Assembly (NCBI GenBank): GCA_910585455.1
Contig: CAJUEL010000083.1
Span: 1 to 8,148 of the forward strand
Length of the DNA: 8,148 nucleotides
Reading direction: 5' to 3'
DNA from: an uncultured Eisenbergiella sp.
GTDB lineage: Bacteria > Bacillota > Clostridia > Lachnospirales > Lachnospiraceae
The notes beneath the pieces were generated by a model. That model was not told the DNA's origin, did no database searches, and was given only the letters and a program-made list of their open reading frames with translations. Below are positions 1 to 6,518 of the stretch, in pieces. The translations under genes were made by a program, and so were the position numbers. How positions within the stretch are numbered: position 1 is the first letter of the stretch; every line of letters starts with the position of its first letter.

Positions 1-59
1 CCTTTACGGACAAGGTTGTGCGGCTTATCGAGAATGACAGCGACAGCGTAACCGACTGA
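1..59 (+). CDS. possible C-terminal tail of a plus-strand protein, 5' part outside the window
   Basis: From base 3 the plus strand reads FTDKVVRLIENDSDSVTD and then TGA at 57-59. This is the most protein-like of the three plus frames. The stretch is clearly less AT-rich than the following 700 bases, which suggests a different origin. I do not recognise the protein. It faces the AlbA_2 gene tail to tail, and the minus-strand frame of that gene is also still open here, so the two cannot both be intact. A 7-bp A/T stem (AAGAAAA paired with TTTTCTT, about 61-79) follows the stop but is too weak to call a terminator. It could be the last gene of a mobile element abutting or inserted in the AlbA_2 gene. 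With only 18 residues visible, this remains a guess. Confidence 0.3.
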   Translation, partial: FTDKVVRLIENDSDSVTD

Positions 60-725
60 AAAGAAAATACATTTTTCTTGTTCCTTATTGACAAAATCCG
101 AAAGCAACTGTGCCAATAAATTGAATTGTCCTTCTTCATTTCGAAGACCCAGATTTTTTATAAATGTTTTATCGTTCAAAACAATTCCTTTTGATCCATA
201 ATACCCAAATAATTTTCGAAAAGTAAGTTCCTGATATTTTGCCGGAATTGTTTCTATAGTTTCTGCTCTCCCACTAAGAATCTTAAAAAGTTCTATTTCT
301 CTCCTGGGATAATCTTTGATATTACATTTAGATGACCCAATCCTTATATATCGCTTTTCTTTAAATGCAGTAGGTATCTCCAAAGCCGCAGGTATTACCA
401 ATACGATAACTCTTTTTTGCTGAATCTCAATTTCCTCAAAAGAAAAATTCAGGCTTGGATATAGATTTCGCGCCAGATAATTCTGATAGGGTTCTTTATT
501 GTAATCGCAATATTGGTTGAATGTCGTCCCTACTATTTTATGATTTTCATCTTCAATTCCCCACACAAAATAAGCGTATTTTTTATAATGAAACGCCGCA
601 GCATTTGACAATGCGGAAACATATTCCCCTAATGTCTCTGGCTGAAACCAATTTTCCTTAAACTCAAACCATTCCTGTTCATCGTTCATAGCACATAAAT
701 CTAATACAATCTGTTTTATATCCAT
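1..725 (-). CDS. Schlafen/AlbA_2-domain protein (putative regulator), 3' end missing or disrupted
   Basis: An open minus-strand frame runs from ATG at 725 off the left edge (241 codons). The AlbA_2 fold of the Schlafen family is visible: EWFEFKENW at residues 18-26, then EYVSALSNAAAF at 34-45, YAYFVWGIEDENHKIVG at 50-66, and YIRIGSS at 126-132 followed by the usual acidic/basic helix REIELF. Family members are nucleic-acid-associated proteins, often annotated as transcriptional regulators or RecG-like, with an ATPase-like or winged-helix C-terminal half. Start choice: AGGGAG lies 7 nt before ATGGATATA, but only 1 nt before the alternative in-frame ATG at 731. Up to NLLAQLLSD (residues 202-210) it follows the family. 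From residue 211 it reads FVNKEQEKCIFF, which does not resemble the usual continuation, so the reading frame may be truncated or shifted near base 95. The gene is AT-rich compared with the sugar operon upstream, consistent with separate acquisition. Confidence 0.75.
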   Translation of the reverse strand, partial: MDIKQIVLDLCAMNDEQEWFEFKENWFQPETLGEYVSALSNAAAFHYKKYAYFVWGIEDENHKIVGTTFNQYCDYNKEPYQNYLARNLYPSLNFSFEEIEIQQKRVIVLVIPAALEIPTAFKEKRYIRIGSSKCNIKDYPRREIELFKILSGRAETIETIPAKYQELTFRKLFGYYGSKGIVLNDKTFIKNLGLRNEEGQFNLLAQLLSDFVNKEQEKCIFFSVGYAVAVILDKPHNLVRK

Positions 726-745
726 TGGCATTCTCCCTGATATGA

Positions 746-811
746 ATTTATTCCCAACTTTTATTCCCACTTTTTAAATTATAACACATTGGGAATAAAT
801 CTGGAATAAAA
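746..811. promoter_or_regulatory. four-box operator array, motif GGGAATAAA, in mirrored pairs around the -10
   Basis: Plus-strand boxes are ATTTATTCCCAA (746-757), TTTTATTCCCA (759-769), TTGGGAATAAAT (789-800) and TGGAATAAAA (802-811). Boxes 1 and 3 form a perfect 12-bp inverted repeat. Boxes 2 and 4 are close variants. Boxes in each pair are about one helical turn apart (12-13 bp centre to centre), and the two pairs point in opposite directions. Box 4 overlaps the -35, box 3 lies in the spacer, and boxes 1 and 2 lie downstream of the predicted start in the leader. This layout fits cooperative binding of a repressor. The regulator is unknown. Autoregulation by the AlbA_2 protein is one option. 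Confidence 0.6.
778..806 (-). promoter_or_regulatory. extended -10 sigma-A promoter of the AlbA_2 gene
   Basis: On the minus strand TATAAT occupies 783-778 and is preceded by TGT, giving the extended -10 motif TGnTATAAT. With a 17-nt spacer the -35 is TTCCAG (806-801), a weak match. Transcription would start near 771, about 46 nt before the ATG at 725. The AlbA_2 gene therefore has its own promoter and does not depend on read-through from the phosphodiesterase gene, whose stop codon lies 33 nt upstream of the -35. I see no convincing intrinsic terminator between the two genes, so some read-through is possible. Confidence 0.65.
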
Positions 812-838
812 ATTCATCTCACGATATCCTGTCACGCT

Positions 839-2140
839 TCACCAGGCAGGCTTTAAAAGCTGTTCCAGCGCATGACCGTCTGCCCCCTTTAAGTCCACCC
901 CCAAAACCCGTGCAAAGGTCGGCGCTTCATCCACCAGATTTGCCGTTTTCAGAGTGACATTTTCCAAAAAGCCGGGGCCTTTCGCGTAAAAAACCGGCCA
1001 GATTCCCCGATCCGGCAGATGTCCATGGGTTGCCCTTCCATAACGGTAATCCGTTTCATCAAAGGAATTGACCAGCGGACGTACCAGGGATTTTCCGAAG
1101 CTGGTATAGCCATCCGTTTCCAGCACAAAAGAAAAATCACCGCCCAAATGTTCTTTTTCCCTGATCTCCTCCTCTGAAAAGACCTGCGTAAAACCATAAA
1201 TTCCTTCCTTTGCCAATCCCCTCAGATATTCCTCAACCCTTCTATGGATTTCCTGATCTGAAGGATCCTTTAGATATATCAATGCGGATGTACCGCCGGA
1301 AAGACAATATGCCTGCCAGTCCTTAAGCCTGCCCTGTCCATCCAGCTCAATAAAGCCTGCATCGGCAAGAAGTATATTCGGCGATAGAATCCTTTTGACT
1401 TCCATATGCCCATGATCGCTTGTCAATACCAGATTCGTATCTTCCAAAAGACCTGCTTCCTCCACAGCTTCCATCAGTTCTCCGATATACGCGTCCGTCT
1501 CCTCGATTCCTTTTTTAACCTTATCGTTAAATAATCCATAGCTATGCCGGTAAGAATCTATATTGGTTGGATGCACCATCATGAGATCCGGCTGATACCT
1601 CAATATGATTTCCCTTGCGCAACGGGTCTGAAACCTTTCTGTCGCGGGATGTGTCCGGAGAACGCAATCTTTCATCTGCCTGACGATAATATCCAGAACC
1701 TCCTCCGAAGACCCTGCCCGGGCAAACACCTCCCGGATATCCGTATCTCCCGGCTGGGGCCAATACGCATCGATCAGATAATCCACCGCGGGATGCCGTC
1801 CGGTCACAGGCCAGAAAATGCCGCAGGTGGTCAAGCCCGCCCTCTTTGCCGCTTTAAAAATATCCTCATCCCATTTAACCGCTTCGTAGAACCATTTCCA
1901 GGGGGCTTTTTCCACACCGGGAATAAATTCCTCATTCCCCAAAACACCATGCTTTTGGGGCCATACGCCGGTCATCATCGTCGTATGGCAGGGATACGTA
2001 ATGGTAGGATATATGGAACGCACCCGTTCCACACAGCTTCCGCCCGCAAGATATTTTTGAAAATTGGGCAGTGTTTTTAAATATTCCATGTCCACATCAC
2101 AAAGCGCATCTGCGGATATGACGATCAGTTTTTGCTTCAT
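839..2140 (-). CDS. nucleotide pyrophosphatase/phosphodiesterase (NPP) family protein, alkaline phosphatase superfamily
   Basis: This 433-residue protein should hydrolyse phosphodiester or pyrophosphate bonds using two zinc-type metals and a threonine nucleophile. The expected active-site set is present in order: D11 in ISAD, T48 in ITYPCH (nucleophile), N69 in GVLGN, D195 and H199 in NIDSYRH, D242 and H243 in SDHGHM, and H372 in ATHGH. N69 lies 21 residues after T48, the same spacing as T210/N231 in autotaxin. No signal peptide or membrane segment is seen, so it is probably cytoplasmic, unlike many secreted NPPs. The start ATG has AAGGAG 10 nt upstream and overlaps an upstream TGA as ATGA, which suggests translational coupling to a now-broken reading frame. 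It is the last gene of the sugar-uptake operon. The substrate is unknown: nucleotide sugars, glycerophosphodiesters or phosphodiester-decorated sugars are possible. A phosphatase or phosphonate hydrolase of the same superfamily is less likely. Confidence 0.88.
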   Translation of the reverse strand: MKQKLIVISADALCDVDMEYLKTLPNFQKYLAGGSCVERVRSIYPTITYPCHTTMMTGVWPQKHGVLGNEEFIPGVEKAPWKWFYEAVKWDEDIFKAAKRAGLTTCGIFWPVTGRHPAVDYLIDAYWPQPGDTDIREVFARAGSSEEVLDIIVRQMKDCVLRTHPATERFQTRCAREIILRYQPDLMMVHPTNIDSYRHSYGLFNDKVKKGIEETDAYIGELMEAVEEAGLLEDTNLVLTSDHGHMEVKRILSPNILLADAGFIELDGQGRLKDWQAYCLSGGTSALIYLKDPSDQEIHRRVEEYLRGLAKEGIYGFTQVFSEEEIREKEHLGGDFSFVLETDGYTSFGKSLVRPLVNSFDETDYRYGRATHGHLPDRGIWPVFYAKGPGFLENVTLKTANLVDEAPTFARVLGVDLKGADGHALEQLLKPAW

Positions 2141-2237
2141 GCCTTGACCGCTCCTTCCTGGGCAAGCACCTTACCCCGCACCTGCCGCGGACGGCAAAAT
2201 AACTGCCGTCCACGTTAATTGCTTCGGGGATGTACAT
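2097..2237 (-). pseudogene. small or frameshifted reading frame between the hydrolase and the phosphodiesterase
   Basis: ATG at 2237, with GAGG 8 nt upstream, opens a 46-codon frame beginning MYIPEAINVDGSYFAVRGR and ending at TGA 2099-2097 inside the phosphodiesterase gene. A second frame, open from just after a TAA, ends RGKVLAQEGAVKA with its TGA at 2139-2137 overlapping the phosphodiesterase start as ATGA. The first frame has a good ribosome binding site and the second has a typical coupled end, but they are out of phase. The simplest reading is one small gene whose start and end are joined out of frame by an indel or internal deletion around 2160-2185, or a sequencing error. I do not recognise the protein. 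A third frame encodes a 24-residue peptide from ATG 2245, but its GAGG touches the start codon. The whole interval could instead be non-coding leader. Confidence 0.3.
2189..2211. other. intercistronic hairpin, 8-bp perfect stem
   Basis: GGACGGCA (2189-2196) and TGCCGTCC (2204-2211) are exact inverted repeats around a 7-nt AT-rich loop. On the minus-strand transcript the stem is not followed by a U tract, so this is not an ordinary intrinsic terminator. It sits between the hydrolase stop and the phosphodiesterase start and could be an RNA processing or stabilising structure. It also overlaps the putative small reading frame. Confidence 0.5.
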
Positions 2238-2269
2238 TCTGACATCCTCTTATGCCGCCCGGACAACAC

Positions 2270-4501
2270 TCACTCCTCCATGCGCACACAGCCCTTCCAG
2301 TTATCTGAAACCCGCACAGCTGCCGAGGTGGTATTTTTTATCCTCATACATTGCGCATCACCTTCTCCGACAAATGTGATGGAAATTGTACCGTCCAGAA
2401 GCTTTACATTTTCCAGAGAAGCACTTTCCCATCCTTTTGGAAGCTGTGGCTGCACAAAAATTTCTCCCTTTGCAGCATCCGGCCTGATCCCAAAAAAGTG
2501 CCGCACCACGGGAACCACCGTAGCGTAGGCGGTCCATGCCTGCACGATGCAGCCGCTATCCGGTGAGTACTCGTTCATGCATCCCGGGTTGACATAGGAA
2601 AAGGTGGAAAACACCTTCTTCACAAGCTCCAGCGCCCTGTCCGCATAGCCATAATTCGCCTGCGCTACCGCCATGATGCCCGTCGTAATGGTCATGCATT
2701 TTTGTTTTCCCAGGCTATCCAGCCAGATACCGTATCTACCGACAAATTCCTTCGAATACATTCTGTCCAGCGCGCGGATTGCCTTGTCCCGATCGGCAAT
2801 TTCCGTTTCCATCGGCACATCGATGATGCTGTTTCTGTTCACCAGCCATCCCTTTTCTGTATCTTCTCCCTCTGCTGCCTGCGCGAGCTTCTCCTCCAGA
2901 TATTTCACGATATCCGGATCCGGCTCCTTCCCCGCCTGCCCCATAATGGAATCCATCACAGACGAAATGATTTTACCAGTCGCGATACAGTCACAATATA
3001 ACCCCTCTTTTTCTTCCCAGAAATCCCTGTTGATCTTTTCCTTCAACCATTCAAAAAGCTTCCTGTATTCGCTCTCCTGCTTCTCCTTTCCCAAAAGCGC
3101 TGACAAATGCGAAAAGCTGTCATATGCCTGACAGGTATAGACCGCACAGTCGATCATTTCCATATTCAGACCGCTGATCTCAATCAACCCGTATCCTGTC
3201 GGAAATCCATCTTTATCGTCATCCATTTCCTGCAGCCACCGCATCGCTTTTTCGCAATAATCGTAAGCCTCTTCCACAAAATTTTTGTCCGCTGCCCACT
3301 GATAATACTGCCATACCGCTGTCACGAACTGTGCCGTCTCCTGCACATTTCCCTCATTTGGGCATACCTCATTGGACATCAGCTCATGAATAATCCGCCC
3401 ATCGCCGTTTATTTTCCGGGAATATTTCAACAAAAGCTGCAGCGTTTCCTTTACCAGCCCGGACATTCCCAGCGCCAGAAGTCCCTGAATCGTATAAAAG
3501 CTATCGCATCCAAACCACCAGCGAAAATCCGGCAGTCCCGCCGTAATCCCCCTTCCTACCGGATCGTAGCGCAACGTCAACCAGTCGCTATGTACCTTGA
3601 CCCACTGAAAAATCTGATCAAAATCTTCATCCCCGGATTCCAATCTACAGGTATCAAATATCCTTTCATAGCGTTCCCGCTTCTGCCTCTCATACGCAAC
3701 AGGAAGGCGCAAAAGCCTCTCCTGCTCCTGACATTCCTCATAAGATTCGCAGGATCCTGCCACAAAAAACCGGATTGTCCTGCTTTCCTTTGCAGGAATC
3801 CGCATCCGGCAATCCAGCTGGCAGCTGACGCCTGCCCCCACATTGACCTCTGGTCCAAAGAACTGCCCCGAACGGGTATTTTCCACCTCGCCGTCCGTGC
3901 TCAAAAGCATATGCCATGGATTTTTGGTATCATATACATGAAAGCGCTTTGCCTCCTGCTCATATTCCGCTTCATTCTTTCCAGCCAGCATGCCGTTTCT
4001 CTCTCCCAGCCATTCGGCGCGGAGATTCGCCCGGGCAAGGAAGGAGAGACAAAGATCTGCTTCCTTCTCCGTCCTGTTTTTCACCTCGTAGGTCACAACG
4101 ATACCGCAGATATCATCCGGAGCCAGATCGTTTCTTGTGACGGAAATTCCCCTGTATTTTCCTTTTCCCTCACAGCAAAACTCATTTTTCCATGGAAATC
4201 CCTCAAAGCAGTCCGCAACCAGCCATTCTTCCTTGCCGGAAACCTCGCTTTCGTATTCTATAACCCCCATTTTCTGTGTTGCTTCCGAATCGTCCTCTTT
4301 GCCGATAACGCCGTCCATTTTCAGCCAATAACCGTCCAGCAGCTTAATCGGAGGAATCCACAGCCCTCCCATTTCCCGTTCGATATGTCCGCCCATGTCT
4401 GGGAAAAAGCCATCTATCGTGCCGATCATTTTCACGCGCTCATTCGCGCATATACAATAGGAACGGGTTGTTTTTGCCTGATTACTTCTGATTTTTTGCA
4501 T
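2270..4501 (-). CDS. cytoplasmic (alpha/alpha)6-barrel glycoside hydrolase, glycogen-debranching/amylo-alpha-1,6-glucosidase-like
   Basis: The protein has 743 residues and no signal peptide, so it probably acts on an imported oligosaccharide. Residues 1 to about 280 look like a beta-rich N-terminal domain (for example MGGLWIPPIKLLDGYW at 44-59). Residues about 290-670 form the helical barrel: PDFRWWFGCDSFYTIQGLL at 324-342 matches the WFGxD motif of debranching-type and clan G/L enzymes, making D333 the likely general acid. HELMSNE follows at 372-378. MNEYSPDSG at 642-650 offers E644 as a candidate base, and QAWTAYATVVPVVRHFFGIRPDA at 654-676 is the characteristic closing helix. A small beta tail follows. 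AAGGA lies 9 nt before the ATG. The gene begins 27 nt after the permease stop, so it is tightly coupled to the transporter. The superfamily call is firm. The exact GH family and linkage are not, and alpha-glucosides are only the default guess. Confidence 0.8.
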   Translation of the reverse strand: MQKIRSNQAKTTRSYCICANERVKMIGTIDGFFPDMGGHIEREMGGLWIPPIKLLDGYWLKMDGVIGKEDDSEATQKMGVIEYESEVSGKEEWLVADCFEGFPWKNEFCCEGKGKYRGISVTRNDLAPDDICGIVVTYEVKNRTEKEADLCLSFLARANLRAEWLGERNGMLAGKNEAEYEQEAKRFHVYDTKNPWHMLLSTDGEVENTRSGQFFGPEVNVGAGVSCQLDCRMRIPAKESRTIRFFVAGSCESYEECQEQERLLRLPVAYERQKRERYERIFDTCRLESGDEDFDQIFQWVKVHSDWLTLRYDPVGRGITAGLPDFRWWFGCDSFYTIQGLLALGMSGLVKETLQLLLKYSRKINGDGRIIHELMSNEVCPNEGNVQETAQFVTAVWQYYQWAADKNFVEEAYDYCEKAMRWLQEMDDDKDGFPTGYGLIEISGLNMEMIDCAVYTCQAYDSFSHLSALLGKEKQESEYRKLFEWLKEKINRDFWEEKEGLYCDCIATGKIISSVMDSIMGQAGKEPDPDIVKYLEEKLAQAAEGEDTEKGWLVNRNSIIDVPMETEIADRDKAIRALDRMYSKEFVGRYGIWLDSLGKQKCMTITTGIMAVAQANYGYADRALELVKKVFSTFSYVNPGCMNEYSPDSGCIVQAWTAYATVVPVVRHFFGIRPDAAKGEIFVQPQLPKGWESASLENVKLLDGTISITFVGEGDAQCMRIKNTTSAAVRVSDNWKGCVRMEE

Positions 4502-4528
4502 AATAGTTTGTCCTTCCTGATCTGTCCG

Positions 4529-5374
4529 TTAAGATTTACTTCCCGTAAAGGTAATTCCCTGTATAAAATATTTCTGGCAGCAGAAAAACAGCACGATACA
4601 CGGCAGGATCACCACCAGACTCGCCGCCATGAGCAGGTTTGTATCCGATGTATATTCCGATACGAAAGCGCGCAGTCCCAGAGCCAGCGTCTTATATTTC
4701 TGTGTATTGATATAAATGAGCGGTCCCATAAAATCATTCCAGGAACCCATAAAGGAAAAAATCGCGATGGACGCCAATGCCGGCTTCGTCAACGGGAAAT
4801 AGATCCGCAGCCAGGTCGCGAAATAACCGCATCCATCAATTTTTGCCGCATCCTCCAGATTATCCGGCATCCGCATATAAAACTGCCGCAGCAAAAAAAC
4901 ATTGAAAGCGGAACCAAACAGCTGCGGTACGATCAACGGATAAAGGGAATCCAGCCATCCCAGATTCCGAAACAGAATATAGTTCGGGATCATCGTCACC
5001 TGTCCGGGCAGCATCATGGTGGACAGCATCAGCATGAACAAAAACTGTTTTCCCGGCGCATACACCCTCGCAAACCCATATGCCACAAGCGAACAGGACA
5101 GGCAGGAAAATATAACATTGCATACCGTGACCGTCAATGTATTTTTCAGATACAGCAAAAACGGAAATTTGGTCAGGGCCTCTTTATAATTTCCCCACTG
5201 CACGTTTTCCACCCACAGATGAAGTCCTGGTTTAAAAAATTCACCGGTGCTTTTGAGCGAGCTGGAAATCATCCACAAAAGCGGAAATGCGAAAACCACC
5301 GTCAAAAGTATCAGAATAAAATAAAGACACAAATGAGAAATCCTTCTGTTAATGCTGATTTTCTCGCTTTTCAT
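4529..5374 (-). CDS. CUT1 carbohydrate ABC transporter inner-membrane permease, MalG type
   Basis: This 281-residue protein is the usual length for MalG/UgpE-like subunits. About six membrane segments are visible, near residues 13-36, 74-101, 109-131, 142-165, 196-222 and 247-268. The cytoplasmic EAA loop that docks the ATPase reads EDAAKIDG at 174-181, followed by FPLTKPAL. The C-terminal FTGSKS resembles the short GxxKG-type tail of this family. Its ATG overlaps the TGA of the preceding permease (ATGA), with AAGGGGGG 8 nt upstream inside that gene, so translation is coupled. It forms the channel with the other permease and receives substrate from the lipoprotein. No ATPase gene is present in the operon. 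Gram-positive CUT1 systems commonly share an MsmX-type ATPase, and that is assumed here. The sugar cannot be read from the permease sequence. Confidence 0.92.
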   Translation of the reverse strand: MKSEKISINRRISHLCLYFILILLTVVFAFPLLWMISSSLKSTGEFFKPGLHLWVENVQWGNYKEALTKFPFLLYLKNTLTVTVCNVIFSCLSCSLVAYGFARVYAPGKQFLFMLMLSTMMLPGQVTMIPNYILFRNLGWLDSLYPLIVPQLFGSAFNVFLLRQFYMRMPDNLEDAAKIDGCGYFATWLRIYFPLTKPALASIAIFSFMGSWNDFMGPLIYINTQKYKTLALGLRAFVSEYTSDTNLLMAASLVVILPCIVLFFCCQKYFIQGITFTGSKS

Positions 5375-6435
5375 TTACGCCGCCCCCCTTTCACCTTAAC
5401 CTTCTTGGACTTTACTTCTGTCTCATAATACACCCAGAAGCTCGAATAACGGAAAATCAATGCCGTAAAGGCGATGATAATCACGAACAAAATCCACGCC
5501 AATGCACAGGCATATCCGATCCGGAAGTAGGAAAAGGCCTGATTGTACAGATTCAGCACATAGAACATGGAGGCACCGTTGGGTCCGCCGTTTGTCATGA
5601 TGAACGCCTGCGTAAAATATTGGAACGCTCCGATAAAGCCATTCACCAGATTGAAAAATATGATGGGAGACATCATCGGAATGACGATTTTCTTAAACCG
5701 CATCCAGGCGCCTGCTCCATCCACAATGGCGGCTTCCATGACATCCTGCGGAACATCCTGCAGTCCCGCCAGAAAAATAACGGTGCTTCCTCCTACCCCC
5801 CACAGGCCCATTATTACCAAAGACGGGATTACCATTTTGGTATCATTCAGCCATTTGACCGGTTCCATTCCAAACGTTCCCAGCATAGTGTTGAGCAGAC
5901 CGAATTTATAATTGAAAATATATGTCCAGAGAGTGCTCAGCGCTACGCCGGACACCAGAGAGGGCAGATAAAAAACCGTCCTGAAAAATGTGATTCCCTT
6001 TAGCTTCTGATTCAGCATGATGGAAATCAGAAAGCTGATAATCAGATTCAGCGGCACGCTCAAAAAGCTGTATTCCAGCGTCACCTTAAGAGACTGATAA
6101 AAATATTTATCTTCTCCGGCCAGCGCATATTTGTAATTATCAAATCCGACGAACTGGCGCGGACTTACGATATCCCATTTAAAAAAGGAAGTAATAATTG
6201 AAAAGCAAACCGGATACACGTTAAATACAAAAAATCCGATCAGCCATGGTGCAATAAAAGCGTAAAATGCAAAGGTTTCCCTTTTTATTTTCCGTGTTTT
6301 CACCAACGTGACGCCAATTGCCAGCGCAACGAGCAGAATCACTGCCAAAATACAAAACGGCGCTATGAGCCGAGCCAGCTCGGTCGGCAAAAATGTCTTC
6401 AGGACATTTCGAATTCCGGTTACCATCGATTCCAT
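5371..6435 (-). CDS. CUT1 carbohydrate ABC transporter inner-membrane permease, MalF/UgpA type, with N-terminal extension
   Basis: This 354-residue protein is longer than the roughly 290-310 residues common for UgpA-like subunits. The extra length is an N-terminal stretch with an additional hydrophobic segment at about 24-46, ending in a basic turn KTRKIKRE. Six further segments follow, starting with FYAFIAPWLIGFFVFNVYP (57-75), the typical beginning of this family. The EAA loop reads MEAAIVDGAGAWMRFKKIVIP at 233-253, and TNGGPNGAS at 281-289 is the usual periplasm-side motif. The C-terminus is very basic (VKSKKVKVKGGRRK). GGAAAGGGG precedes the chosen ATG by 10 nt. An alternative ATG three codons in has a poorer spacing. 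The stop overlaps the next permease start. Confidence 0.92.
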   Translation of the reverse strand: MESMVTGIRNVLKTFLPTELARLIAPFCILAVILLVALAIGVTLVKTRKIKRETFAFYAFIAPWLIGFFVFNVYPVCFSIITSFFKWDIVSPRQFVGFDNYKYALAGEDKYFYQSLKVTLEYSFLSVPLNLIISFLISIMLNQKLKGITFFRTVFYLPSLVSGVALSTLWTYIFNYKFGLLNTMLGTFGMEPVKWLNDTKMVIPSLVIMGLWGVGGSTVIFLAGLQDVPQDVMEAAIVDGAGAWMRFKKIVIPMMSPIIFFNLVNGFIGAFQYFTQAFIMTNGGPNGASMFYVLNLYNQAFSYFRIGYACALAWILFVIIIAFTALIFRYSSFWVYYETEVKSKKVKVKGGRRK

Positions 6436-6466
6436 ATACGACCAACCCCTTTCCTGCTATATCCCC

Positions 6467-6500
6467 AAAAATACGGATGGAGGCGCCAAACAGCGCCTCC
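6467..6500 (-). terminator. weak intercistronic stem-loop (partial terminator or 3' stabiliser) after the binding-protein gene
   Basis: In the 83-nt gap between the binding-protein stop and the first permease, GGAGGCGC and GCGCCTCC (6479-6486 and 6493-6500) form a perfect 8-bp GC-rich stem with a 6-nt loop. On the minus-strand transcript, five U residues (6471-6467) follow after a 7-nt gap. That gap makes full termination unlikely. Such hairpins commonly keep the binding protein more abundant than the permeases by attenuating or protecting the upstream mRNA. Confidence 0.55.
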
Positions 6501-6518
6501 GTTCTACTGTTGCCCCGT

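Noticed and set aside
800..838. Intrinsic terminator after the phosphodiesterase gene
   Set aside because: Only a 3-bp stem (ATC/GAT) before a T run is visible. CGTGA occurs as a direct, not inverted, repeat. Not enough to call a terminator.
1544..2080. 178-codon plus-strand open frame opposite the phosphodiesterase
   Set aside because: It overlaps the conserved metal-binding motifs of the minus-strand enzyme and has no family resemblance.
3107..5428. 773-codon plus-strand open frame antisense to the hydrolase and permease genes
   Set aside because: It spans parts of two well-supported minus-strand genes and the gap between them. The product is rich in His, Pro, Arg, Gln and Ile without any recognisable domain, as expected for an antisense shadow of the real genes.
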